Shown here: piece by piece, positions 51,049-59,060 of the stretch
Position numbering within the stretch: the first letter of the stretch is position 1
Layout of the letters: the number at the start of each line of letters is the position of its first letter
Assembly (NCBI RefSeq): GCF_018885265.1
Contig: NZ_CP076538.1
Location: forward strand, 5,244,001-5,308,000
Length of the DNA stretch: 64,000 bases
Direction: 5' to 3'
Source of the DNA: Amycolatopsis aidingensis
GTDB lineage: Bacteria > Actinomycetota > Actinomycetes > Mycobacteriales > Pseudonocardiaceae
The notes under the pieces: model-generated
Told to the model about the DNA's origin: nothing
Databases searched by the model: none
Seen by the model: only the letters and a program-made list of their open reading frames with translations
Position numbers and translations under genes: made by a program

Positions 51049-51843
51049 GCTCACCGCGTACAGCCTGACGTCGGCAGGAACCCCCTTTGCCCGGAACCAC
51101 AGCCGCCTGCGCAGCCGGAACCGGGCGCCGTCCAGCCGCCCCGCGGCGGCGGTGGAGATCAGCACCTCGCCCGGCCCGGCCGCGGCGGTGACCCGCGCGG
51201 CGATGTTCACGTCCTGGCCGAAGTAGTCGGCGCCGAGCCTGCGCGGGGCGCCGACATGCACCCCAGCCCGCAGGCGCAGCCGGTGGCCGTCCACCACCAC
51301 GGCGTCCACGGCGTCCCGCGCGGCCAGCACCGCGGCCACGGCGGCCTCCGGATCGTGGAACACGGCCATCAGCCCGTCGCCGAGCCGCTTGACGATCCGC
51401 CCGTGCGCGGTGATCAGCGGCTCGGCCACGGCGCCGACCCTGCGCAGCAGCTCAACGGCGGTCTCGTCGCCCGCCCGCAGCGTCCAGTCGGAGAACCCGG
51501 CCAGGTCGGTGAACACCACCGCGACCTCGGCGGGCGGGAGCCTGCTCGGCTGCCCGCCCGCCTGCCACACCTGCAACGCGGTCAGGCCGAGCTCGCGCAA
51601 CGCACTCGGCTGCTCGGCGGCCACCGCGGCCAGCCGTGCCCCGATCCGGTCCACCGGGTCGGGACCGGCGACCGAAAGCGGGTCGCCGTACCGGGCGTCG
51701 CCCGGCAGCCTGCGCCGCACCCGTCGCAGCAGCGCGACCAGCGGCTGGCTGCCGTCCACCCGCCCGGCCAGCGAGCGCGCCCCGCCTCCGGTGCGCCGCA
51801 ACCACGCACGCCAGCCGGCCCGGTCTCGGTCCACCGCGGTCAT
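51019..51843 (-). CDS. Class III adenylate/guanylate cyclase
   Basis: 274 residues from an ATG after AGGTGGGG. The catalytic domain lies in residues about 110-270: VAVVFTDLAGFSDWTLRAGDETAVELL (metal Asp), GRIVKRLGDGLMAVF (second Asp and Lys/Gly loop), GVHVGAPRRLGADYFGQDVNIAARV. The N-terminal 100 residues are basic and without membrane segments, so cytosolic. Product cAMP or cGMP. A 7-bp-arm palindrome is just upstream. Confidence 0.85.
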   Translation of the reverse strand: MTAVDRDRAGWRAWLRRTGGGARSLAGRVDGSQPLVALLRRVRRRLPGDARYGDPLSVAGPDPVDRIGARLAAVAAEQPSALRELGLTALQVWQAGGQPSRLPPAEVAVVFTDLAGFSDWTLRAGDETAVELLRRVGAVAEPLITAHGRIVKRLGDGLMAVFHDPEAAVAAVLAARDAVDAVVVDGHRLRLRAGVHVGAPRRLGADYFGQDVNIAARVTAAAGPGEVLISTAAAGRLDGARFRLRRRLWFRAKGVPADVRLYAVSSADGDRERG

Positions 51844-51863
51844 CGCCCCACCTGCCTCGGTAC

Positions 51864-51882
51864 CTGTTACCCGAAGTAACAG
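51864..51882 (-). promoter_or_regulatory. Palindrome upstream of the cyclase gene
   Basis: CTGTTACCCGAAGTAACAG has perfect 7-bp arms with a 5-bp centre, 21 bp upstream of the cyclase start and 11 bp after the fumarylacetoacetase stop. It may be a TetR-type operator (GTTAC/GTAAC arms) or a small RNA hairpin between the two genes. Confidence 0.45.
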
Positions 51883-51892
51883 TACCGCACCG

Positions 51893-53083
51893 TCAGGGGG
51901 CCGGGTGGATCGTGCCGGTGACCTCGCCGAAACCGATGGTGCAGCCCTCACCGGGGGCGGTGGCGCGAATGGTGACGGTATCGCCGTCCTCGAGGAAGCT
52001 ACGGGTCTCACCACCATCCAGCCGGACCGGCTCCGCACCGTTCCAGGACAGTTCGATCAGTGAGCCGCGCTGCTCGCGCTCCGGACCGGACACCGTGCCG
52101 GAGGCGTACAGGTCCCCGGTGCGCAGGCTCGCGCCGTTCACGGTCAGGTGGGCCAGCATCTGCGCGGGCGACCAGTACATCGAGGAGAACGGTGGGTGCG
52201 CGATCGGCTTGCCGTTCAGCTCGACGGTCAGGCTGAGGTCCAGCCCCCACGGATCGGTCTCGCGCAGGTACGGCAGCGGTTCCGGGTCCTGGACGGGGGT
52301 GGGCACCCTGGCCGCGGACAGCGCGTCCAGCGGGACGACCCATGGCGAGACCGAGGTCGCGAAGGACTTGCCGAGGAAGGGGCCGAGGGGCACGTACTCC
52401 CAGGCCTGGATGTCCCGCGCCGACCAGTCGTTGACCAGGCAGACGCCGAACACGTGCCGGGAGAAGTCGGTCAGCGGCACGGCGGAGCCGAGCGGGCTCG
52501 GGGTGCCGACGACGAAGCCGACCTCGGCCTCGATGTCCAGCCTGCGGGAGGGCCCGAAGCTCGGCGTGTCCTCGGCAGGCGGCTTGCGCTGGCCGTTCGG
52601 CCGGACGATCGGGGTGCCGGAGACCACCACGGTGCCCGCCCGGCCGTGGTAGCCGACCGGGAGGTGCTTCCAGTTCGGCAGCAGGGGAGCCGCGTCCGGG
52701 CGGAACATCCGGCCGATGTTGCTCGCGTGGTGCTCGCTGGCGTAGAAGTCCACATAGTCCGCGACCGTGCAGGGCAGGTGCAGCTCCACCTCCCCTACCG
52801 GGTACAGCGCCGGTTCCACGGCGGGCCGGTTGGCCTCGTCGGTGAGCAACCGGGTGATCTCGGCCCGCACCCGCTGCCAGCGCTGCGGGCCGGCGGCCAT
52901 GAACTCGTTCAGGCTGGGGCTGGAGAACACCGGGTCGCCCAGCGCCGCGGCCAGGTCGAGCACGTGGTCGCCGATGCGCACGCCCACCCTGGGGGCGGCC
53001 TCCGGTGGGGAGAACACCCCGTAGGGCAGGTTCCGCACACCGAACCCGGACTCGGGCGGGATGCTCAACCAGGTTTCGCTCAC
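51893..53083 (-). CDS. fahA: Fumarylacetoacetase
   Basis: 396 residues from a GTG after GAAAGGA. Full-length FAH: the N-terminal SH3-like domain (FGVRNLPYGVFSPPEAAPRVGVRIGDHVLDL) and the catalytic domain with YVDFYASEHHASNIGRMFRP, WKHLPVGYHGRAGTVVVSGT, LDIEAEVGFVVG and DWSARDIQAWEYVPLGPFLGKSFAT (metal-binding E/D/H). Hydrolyses fumarylacetoacetate to fumarate and acetoacetate, the last step of homogentisate-type ring catabolism. Homogentisate 1,2-dioxygenase is not in this window; the operon supplies a monooxygenase instead. Confidence 0.93.
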   Translation of the reverse strand: MSETWLSIPPESGFGVRNLPYGVFSPPEAAPRVGVRIGDHVLDLAAALGDPVFSSPSLNEFMAAGPQRWQRVRAEITRLLTDEANRPAVEPALYPVGEVELHLPCTVADYVDFYASEHHASNIGRMFRPDAAPLLPNWKHLPVGYHGRAGTVVVSGTPIVRPNGQRKPPAEDTPSFGPSRRLDIEAEVGFVVGTPSPLGSAVPLTDFSRHVFGVCLVNDWSARDIQAWEYVPLGPFLGKSFATSVSPWVVPLDALSAARVPTPVQDPEPLPYLRETDPWGLDLSLTVELNGKPIAHPPFSSMYWSPAQMLAHLTVNGASLRTGDLYASGTVSGPEREQRGSLIELSWNGAEPVRLDGGETRSFLEDGDTVTIRATAPGEGCTIGFGEVTGTIHPAP

Positions 53084-53116
53084 GGAGCAGGTCCTTTCTC
53101 GTTCGGTTCCGGCGCG

Positions 53117-53998
53117 CTAGCTCGCGTTGTGCCACAGGCCGAGCGCGCCCGCTTCTTCCACCGGGACCCGGGTGCTGCACGAGCCGTAGCTGGTGAGCAC
53201 CCGCCTGGTGGCCGCGACGGTGGCCGCGTCCAGCCCGGCGGCCCGGCCCGCCAGCGCCGCGGGGTCGGTGATCCGCAGCGTCGCGGCCACCGTATCCGGA
53301 CCGGCACCGAGGACCGCGTCGGCGACCGCCACGAGCAGGTTCAGGTAGCCGTGGTGGGTGAACCCGGTCGAACGGTCGGTGTAGCGCACCGCGTAATGCA
53401 GCCCGGCGGTCGCCTTCATCGGCAGCCCGGCGGACACCACCGTCACCAGGAACCGGGCCAGCTCCTCGGCACCGGGGAACAACTCGGCACGGACCCCGCC
53501 ACAGCGGGCCTTCAGCCCGGCCATACGGGCTGGCTCCCGTGTGGTCAGCTCCGCGCATACCGCCCCGGCGTCGGCGAAGGCCGCAGGCTCGAGGAACAGT
53601 GGCACCTCCCCCGGCACCTCGACCACGGCGCGCAGCGCGGCGGCCACCGCCTCCTCCGGTTGCTGTTCGCGGGTCCCTGCCAGCGGGAACTCCAGCCCGG
53701 CCAGCCGCAGCCGCGAATCCGCCCCCAGCTCGCGCAGGGCGGCCGGCAGCCCTTCCGGCCCGGTGTCGGCGATCAGGCCGAGGTCCATCCGGTCGGTGCC
53801 GGCCAGTTCGCCACGCAGCTCGCCCAGCCGGGAAGCGGGGCAGAGGAACCGATGGGTGAGCACCCCGTGCCCGGCGGCGCGGTCGGCACGGTGCCGCGCC
53901 ACCGCGTCCGGCATGGCCAGCGCGGTCGGCGGGAACAGGCCCGCGTCGTCCACCAGCCCGGCGAGCAGGCCGTTGCTGGCGGGCGAGTCAGTCGGCAT
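53117..53998 (-). CDS. Conserved protein of unknown function in the fumarylacetoacetase operon
   Basis: 293 residues, ATG start 9 bp inside the monooxygenase gene's 3' end. I recognise no family. Soluble, no signal. Notable segments: NGLLAGLVDDAGLFPP at the start, FLVTVVSAGLPMKATAGLHYAVRY, GFTHHGYLNLLVAVADAV and a C-terminal STRVPVEEAGALGLWHN, which have regularly spaced H, K and D residues reminiscent of a TIM-barrel-type lyase, but this is only impression. Its tight position between flavin monooxygenase and FAH suggests an intermediate catabolic step, for example an isomerase or hydrolase. Confidence 0.7.
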   Translation of the reverse strand: MPTDSPASNGLLAGLVDDAGLFPPTALAMPDAVARHRADRAAGHGVLTHRFLCPASRLGELRGELAGTDRMDLGLIADTGPEGLPAALRELGADSRLRLAGLEFPLAGTREQQPEEAVAAALRAVVEVPGEVPLFLEPAAFADAGAVCAELTTREPARMAGLKARCGGVRAELFPGAEELARFLVTVVSAGLPMKATAGLHYAVRYTDRSTGFTHHGYLNLLVAVADAVLGAGPDTVAATLRITDPAALAGRAAGLDAATVAATRRVLTSYGSCSTRVPVEEAGALGLWHNAS

Positions 53999-55601
53999 GG
54001 CGGTTCTCCTTTCCGGCCGCCACACGCCCGAGGGCACGGCGCAGGGCGGTCGCGATCTCCTCCGTGGTCGGTTCCGGCAGCACCGCGGCGATATGCGCGT
54101 CCGGGCGCAGTATCCAGACCTCGCCGGGTTCCGGGGACAGCGCCGCGGCCAGCTCACCGGTGATGTCGATCTGCTCCATGCGCAGCACGCGCACCGGCGC
54201 GCCCGGCACCGGCACCGCATCGGCCGCTGCCGCGGCGGCGTCCCCGGCGGCCAGCAGCAGGAAACCCGCGCGGGCAAGCCGTCGTAGCCGCGTGGGTGCC
54301 CCGTCCACGGACACCGCGACATCCGGAGCCAGCACGCCCGGTGCCACCGCGGGGGTCGCACCCCGTGCGGGACGACCGCCGCTGGGCCGTCCGGCCGAGG
54401 GGGTGGTGAGCGGCGAGGCCGCGTACCAGAACGGTTCGGCCAGCCGACCGGAGTCCACTTCGGACCATGCTGCCGGGTCGCTCACGGCTCTGTCGAGTAT
54501 GGACTCCCGGCGGACTCGGTCGGTCTCGTCGCCGGGCACAAGGAACCGCATGGTGCTGCTGGTGACGTCCAGATTCTCCACCGCGGCGGCGTGCCGCTCG
54601 GCGTGGTAGCTCTCCAGCAGTGCCTCCCCCGCCCAGCCGGACAGCACGAAAGCCAGTTTCCACGCGGCGTTCTCCGCGTCCTGCACCCCGGAGTTGAGCC
54701 CGCGCGCCCCGAACGGCGCCACCAGATGCGCGCAGTCCCCAGCCAGCAGCACCCTGCCCACCCGCATCCGGTCGGCCAGCCGCTCGTGGAAGCGGTACAC
54801 CGAGCGCCACAGCAGCCGGTAGTCGCGCTGCCCGATGACGGTCCGGATCCGGCGGTCCAGCGCACCCTCGGCCTCCTCGGCCGCCAGGTCGTAGCCGGGC
54901 GGGACCTGCCAGTCGATCCGGTAGCTGGAGCCGGGGCACGGGTGGATCAGCACCTGGCGGCCGGGGTTCCAGCCGGGGTCGAAGTGGAACCGCCGCTCGG
55001 TCGCGTACCCGGGAAGGTCGGCGCGGATATCGCAGATCAGAAAGAGATCGTCGAAGGACTGCCCTGGGAAGGACACGCCAAGCGCCCGCCGGATGTCCTC
55101 GGCACGGGCCCCGGTGCAGGCCACCGCGTAGTCCGCCGTGACCGTGCGCGGGCCGCTGGCGGTCGCGCAGTCCAGAGCAACCTCGGTGGAGTCCTGGCTG
55201 ATCCCGGTGACCCGGTGGTCCCAGCGCAGGTCGATCAGCGGTTCGGCGGCGATCCGCTCGTCCAGGATCTCCTCGGTGCGGGCCTGGGAGAGGTTGACGA
55301 ACGGCGGGAAGGGCGAGTGGCCGGGATCCGGTAGGTCATAGGCGAACAGCTCGCGGTCGCGGTAGAAGGTGCGGGCGGTCAGCCAGGTGACGCCCTCCGC
55401 GGCGATCCGCTCCCCCGCGCCGACCGCGTCCCAGATGTCCAGCACGTCCCGCTGCTGGCAGATCGACCGGGAACCGACCAGGTCCCGCTCCGGCCGCTGG
55501 TCCAGCAGCACGGTGGGCACGCCCCAGCGGGCCAGCAGCAGTGCCGTGGTCTGCCCGACCGGGCCTGCGCCCAGCACGGCCACGCGCGCGTTCGGCGGCA
55601 C
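53988..55601 (-). CDS. FAD-dependent aromatic monooxygenase (MhpA-like)
   Basis: 537 residues from a GTG 5 bp after the upstream stop. N-terminal FAD loop VAVLGAGPVGQTTALLLARWG, then DQRPERDLVGSRSICQQRD, PPFVNLSQARTEEIL, and the conserved GDCAHLVAPFGARGLNSGVQDAENAAWKLAFV of class A hydroxylases; about 110 residues of C-terminal thioredoxin-like domain follow. Resembles 3-(3-hydroxyphenyl)propionate and related phenol hydroxylases. Oxidises a phenolic substrate before ring fission in this operon. Confidence 0.88.
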   Translation of the reverse strand: MPPNARVAVLGAGPVGQTTALLLARWGVPTVLLDQRPERDLVGSRSICQQRDVLDIWDAVGAGERIAAEGVTWLTARTFYRDRELFAYDLPDPGHSPFPPFVNLSQARTEEILDERIAAEPLIDLRWDHRVTGISQDSTEVALDCATASGPRTVTADYAVACTGARAEDIRRALGVSFPGQSFDDLFLICDIRADLPGYATERRFHFDPGWNPGRQVLIHPCPGSSYRIDWQVPPGYDLAAEEAEGALDRRIRTVIGQRDYRLLWRSVYRFHERLADRMRVGRVLLAGDCAHLVAPFGARGLNSGVQDAENAAWKLAFVLSGWAGEALLESYHAERHAAAVENLDVTSSTMRFLVPGDETDRVRRESILDRAVSDPAAWSEVDSGRLAEPFWYAASPLTTPSAGRPSGGRPARGATPAVAPGVLAPDVAVSVDGAPTRLRRLARAGFLLLAAGDAAAAAADAVPVPGAPVRVLRMEQIDITGELAAALSPEPGEVWILRPDAHIAAVLPEPTTEEIATALRRALGRVAAGKENRHAD

Positions 55602-55606
55602 GGTGC

Positions 55607-56569
55607 TCAGCCCTGCAGCTGGGCCCACACCGCGCGGTCCCGCTCGGCGGTCCAGATCACCGGGCGCTCGATACCGGCGAGCTCGTCCCACAACCGGGAG
55701 ACGTCGAAGGGGAGGCAGTGCTCGAAGATCGGCCAGTGCCCGTAGTCGTCCACCAGTGCCGCATGCGCGGCGGTGAAGGCATCGGCGAGGGTGCCGCCCC
55801 GCTCGCGCACCGCGGTGACCTCCCGGATCATCACCCGCAGGAAGTGCCGGGTCTGCGCGATCGCGGCCCGCACCGCCTCTTGACCCCTGCTGACCGCCCC
55901 GCGCCCGCCGACGAGGGCCTCGGCCCCGATCGCGGCCACGGCGTCCAATGTGGAGCTCGCCCACTCGTGGTGGAAGGCGTCCCCGGTGTACAGCGCGGCC
56001 TGCGCCTCGACCAGGTCACCGGCGAACAGCACCCGCTGCCGGGGCAGCCAGGCCACGATATCGCCCTCGGTGTGCCCCCGCCCGCAGTAGCGCAGCTCCA
56101 GCTCGCCCCGGTCCCCGCCGAGGTCGATGGTGAGCCGGTCGGAGAAGGTGAGGGTGGGCCAGGTCAGGCCGGGAACGGAGGCTGCGTCCTTGGCCAGCCG
56201 CGGCATTCTGGCGAACTCCGACTCCCAGTCCGCGAGCCCGCGCTCGGCCACCAGTGCCCTGGTGTTCTCGTGCGCCACGATCACCTCGGCGTCGAAGGCG
56301 CTCGCGCCCAGCACACGCACCGCGTGGTAGTGCGAGAGCACCAGGTAGCGCACCGGCTTGTCGGTGTACTCGCGCAGCCGCGCCAGCCATTCGGCCGCGG
56401 CGACCGGGGTGGCCATCGCCTCGAAGCAGACCAGGAAGTCCTCGCCCTCGATGGCGCCGACATTGGGATCACCCTCCGCGGTGAGCGCGTACACGCCGTC
56501 CGCGAGGACCTCCAGTGTCTGCTCCTTCTCGGTCAGGTCGGACGATGATGCGAATGGCTTCGCCGGCAT
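55607..56569 (-). CDS. Metallo-beta-lactamase-fold protein with altered metal motif
   Basis: 320 residues, ATG after GGAGG. Beta-lactamase-like fold: YLVLSHYHAVRVLG at 76-88 replaces the usual HXHXDH metal motif (H80, H82, but R85 in place of the final H and no Asp), GRGHTEGDIVAW and LFAGDLVEAQAALYTG remain. The family often acts on ring-cleavage intermediates or esters; with a changed site the enzyme may be inactive or bind one metal. First gene of the operon, divergent from the MarR regulator. Confidence 0.82.
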   Translation of the reverse strand: MPAKPFASSSDLTEKEQTLEVLADGVYALTAEGDPNVGAIEGEDFLVCFEAMATPVAAAEWLARLREYTDKPVRYLVLSHYHAVRVLGASAFDAEVIVAHENTRALVAERGLADWESEFARMPRLAKDAASVPGLTWPTLTFSDRLTIDLGGDRGELELRYCGRGHTEGDIVAWLPRQRVLFAGDLVEAQAALYTGDAFHHEWASSTLDAVAAIGAEALVGGRGAVSRGQEAVRAAIAQTRHFLRVMIREVTAVRERGGTLADAFTAAHAALVDDYGHWPIFEHCLPFDVSRLWDELAGIERPVIWTAERDRAVWAQLQG

Positions 56570-56596
56570 TCGCGGCCTCCGTCGGTCGAAGCGATT

Positions 56597-56614
56597 TAGT
56601 CAAAGCTTTGATTA
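56597..56614. promoter_or_regulatory. MarR operator in the divergent promoter
   Basis: TAGTCAAAGCTTTGATTA contains the perfect 12-bp palindrome TCAAAGCTTTGA (56600-56611), flanked by matching TA pairs. It is 28 bp upstream of the metallo-beta-lactamase-fold gene and 64 bp upstream of the MarR gene, a typical location for a self-controlling repressor. Confidence 0.7.
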
Positions 56615-56677
56615 CCTGTACGGAGAAGCCTACGCGCTTCGGCGGGCACGCGAAAGCCCTGACCTACGCTGGCCCGC

Positions 56678-57217
56678 ATGGCAACTGACCCCGCCGAGCC
56701 CGGCAGGCTCGACTACGTCTCGTTCGTCGACTACGCGATCGAGCGGGTGCTCGACGAGCTTCCCGGGGTCGACCCGCTGGCCATGCGGTTCGTGCTGACC
56801 CTGCACCGGGCCACCAGCGCCCTGGTGTACGACCTGGAGTCCGCTGTGCACCGGCCGCGCGGCTGGAGCTGGCCGGGGTTCCGGGTGCTGTTCGCGCTCT
56901 GGCTGGCCGGGCCGCTTGAGGGCAAACGGGTGGCCGAGCTGACCGGGATGAGCCGGGCAGCGGTATCCGCGCTGGCCAACACCCTGCAGCGGGACGGCCT
57001 GGTGGCCCGCGGCCCCGCGGAGCAGGACCGCAGGGTGGTGCTGCTGGAGATCACCCCGGCCGGGCACGAGGCGATCAGCAGCGCCTTCGCCGCGCACAAC
57101 GACCGGGAGCGGGCCTGGGCGGCCAGCCTCAGCGAGGAGGAACTGCGCACCCTGATCGGCCTGCTGGAGAAGCTGATGACCGGCTCGGCCGCCGCCGACG
57201 TCAAGCGGCGGTTCTAG
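56678..57217 (+). CDS. MarR-family transcriptional regulator
   Basis: 179 residues. Winged helix: LFALWLAGPLEGKRVAELTGMSRAAVSALANTLQRDGLVARGPAEQDRRVVLLEITPAG, flanked by dimerisation helices. MarR proteins respond to aromatic ligands; the palindrome 56597-56614 suggests it controls the divergent aromatic operon. Its stop overlaps the convergent hypothetical gene by 4 bp. Confidence 0.88.
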   Translation: MATDPAEPGRLDYVSFVDYAIERVLDELPGVDPLAMRFVLTLHRATSALVYDLESAVHRPRGWSWPGFRVLFALWLAGPLEGKRVAELTGMSRAAVSALANTLQRDGLVARGPAEQDRRVVLLEITPAGHEAISSAFAAHNDRERAWAASLSEEELRTLIGLLEKLMTGSAAADVKRRF

Positions 57218-57957
57218 CCGTCCTCGGGCTGAGGACGCTGCTCCCGAAGCCGGAGCGCGGGCGTCTCGTCGAGCTTCAGCAGTTCGACGGCCGTACGGTT
57301 GATCTCGGCGCCGTTGGCGACCGAATGAAGCAGACCGTTGTAGAAGAGATCCCAGATACGGCGGTCCCGCTGGAGGTCACCAACCTGCCGGTCGGCGCCT
57401 CGGCCCTCATGGTCCTCGAAGCGGATATGCAGCATCCCACCGGCGAAGTAACCCTCTATCCGGGTGAGCTCGTATATCTTCAGGTGGTTGGACCTGGCCC
57501 GGCGCTGGTACCACCGCTTGTTGTAGTCCCACTTGATCCAGTCCGCCCCCGCCGAGGTCGTCTGGTAATCCAACGGACCGGAGGCCAGATAAGCGAAAAC
57601 GAGGATGATGATCCATATTTGCCAATAGCCGAGACCGCCGAGATCACCTTCGAACAGAAACATCACGAACGCGCCGCCGAACATGAGCCCTAGCGCCACG
57701 AAGAACCCGCGGATATTGGAACGGCGGCTGTGCCGGTGCCAGGCAAGCGCCGGTCCCGCTCCCTCCAACGGGGGCGGCTTGTGGGAAAGCTTGGTGGAAC
57801 GGCTGCGATCGTGCTCGGGTGCGACGCCTTTATCGTTCCTGAATCCCGGAGCATGGGGAGGGAACGGTTCACCAGTCTCCGGGTCAGGCCGTGGCGGCAG
57901 TTCCGGAAACTCGCACCAGGTACGGCCGCGTTCGGGTTCGCGATGTCGTCCAGCCAT
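57214..57957 (-). CDS. Membrane protein of unknown function
   Basis: 247 residues. N-terminal 80 residues are polar, rich in Pro/Arg; two membrane helices follow (GFFVALGLMFGGAFVMFLF, YWQIWIIILVFAYLAS). The C-terminal 110 residues are cytosolic, with DWIKWDYNKRWYQRRARSNHLKIYELTRIEGYF and IWDLFYNGLLHSVANGAEINRTAVELLKLDE. No family recognised. Lower GC and fewer GTG/GCG codons than its surroundings suggest a lineage-specific or transferred gene. Confidence 0.65.
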   Translation of the reverse strand: MAGRHREPERGRTWCEFPELPPRPDPETGEPFPPHAPGFRNDKGVAPEHDRSRSTKLSHKPPPLEGAGPALAWHRHSRRSNIRGFFVALGLMFGGAFVMFLFEGDLGGLGYWQIWIIILVFAYLASGPLDYQTTSAGADWIKWDYNKRWYQRRARSNHLKIYELTRIEGYFAGGMLHIRFEDHEGRGADRQVGDLQRDRRIWDLFYNGLLHSVANGAEINRTAVELLKLDETPALRLREQRPQPEDG

Positions 57958-58091
57958 CAGTACCTGCGCTTACTCGGGAACAAGGAAGCAGCACGATCGC
58001 TTGACGATCTGGCCGACGACATGGTTGATCGTCCACCGCAAGCTTCCCCCTCTTGCCTGTGCCAAGTACTCGGCGTCCCCGAACGATTACT

Positions 58092-58586
58092 CTATTCGAT
58101 TGGCCCGTTCCGAGGTAGTGCGGCACAGTCGGGGCAACGTGGCCACGCAGCAGGTGGCTCCGTGTAAGCAACCCACGCCAGGACACCACAGACGGTGATG
58201 ACGACGGTACGGCCGTCGAGCACGGATGCCAGCGGCTTGCCGGGTATGCGGTGCACGAGTTGCGTCTCGCGCAGACCGAGCGCCGGGGCTCCCGCGATGG
58301 CGGGCACCGGTGCTGCCTGCGGAGGAGTCTGGTCACGGCGGTACGGGGTCGGCCAAGCCGGAGTCCGCTGCCTCGCCGATAGGTCCACGGCGGCCAGGCA
58401 GTCGGTACAGGGCGCCCCGCCAAGTGCGGGAAGATTCTCCAACTGACCCGGACGGAAGGACGCACCGCAGAGCGCGGTCAACCTCACCGGCAAAGTCCCG
58501 TCGGTCGGGAGCCGGATGAGATGGACTACCCGCTCCGACTCGCCATGTGCGTGCTCCGGCAGCAGCCTCGCGTAGATGAGTGTCAT
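58092..58586 (-). CDS. Hypothetical protein with paired cysteines, near XRE locus
   Basis: 164 residues from the ATG giving MTLIYARLLPEHAHGESERVVHLIRL. Mid-protein TALCGASF and GAPCTDCLAA carry three Cys in two short motifs that could bind zinc; C-terminal RCPDCAALPRNGPIE supplies another CXXC. This kind of small protein often sits next to XRE/DUF5753 regulators in Pseudonocardiaceae. Function unknown; ATGA overlap with the upstream small gene. Confidence 0.6.
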   Translation of the reverse strand: MTLIYARLLPEHAHGESERVVHLIRLPTDGTLPVRLTALCGASFRPGQLENLPALGGAPCTDCLAAVDLSARQRTPAWPTPYRRDQTPPQAAPVPAIAGAPALGLRETQLVHRIPGKPLASVLDGRTVVITVCGVLAWVAYTEPPAAWPRCPDCAALPRNGPIE

Positions 58587-58906
58587 CGCCGGTCCGCTAC
58601 GGGCTGACACTTGACCTGGAACCACCGATCGGCGACGGCCATGAGCACCTTCGAGTCGTGCCAGAGGTGGGCTGGAGGCGCCTTCACCGCGGCGACCACC
58701 GCGCACCGCCCGAGAAGCACTTCCTCATCCGGATGCCGTTCACCTACAACGAAGAGCCGCTGACGCGCGTTGGCGACATGCCCACGTTGAACCGCTATCC
58801 ACTCGTCACCCGGCACCCAACTGAAGGTGTACCCATGCCGGTAGGTCGTCGCCCTGATCCTGCTGTCATAGGGATGGGTGAGCCCTGGTGGTAAATGCTC
58901 CGACAA
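58583..58906 (-). CDS. Small hypothetical protein (TTG start)
   Basis: 107 residues from a TTG with AGGAG five bases upstream; an ATG at 58975 in the same frame would make 130. No family recognised; WVPGDEWIAVQRGHVANARQRLFVV and AHLWHDSKVLMAVADRWFQVK suggest a small soluble domain. ATGA-coupled to the paired-cysteine protein and transcribed away from the XRE regulator. Confidence 0.5.
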   Translation of the reverse strand: MSEHLPPGLTHPYDSRIRATTYRHGYTFSWVPGDEWIAVQRGHVANARQRLFVVGERHPDEEVLLGRCAVVAAVKAPPAHLWHDSKVLMAVADRWFQVKCQPVADRR

Positions 58907-59060
58907 CCGATCTCCTCGCACCACACAACGCGAATATCTGACCAGCACGCTATCCGCTACCGATGAATAGTTCATCTTTGTTTCCAAGTTTCCAAGAAAA
59001 ACAAACAATGGAAACACGGGAACTGGAAACCAGCCGGTCAGACATGCGGGAGGGGTCACT

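Noticed and set aside
57884-58465. 193-codon minus-strand frame
   Set aside because: Overlaps two better supported frames and has an arginine/serine-rich composition typical of off-frame GC-rich DNA.
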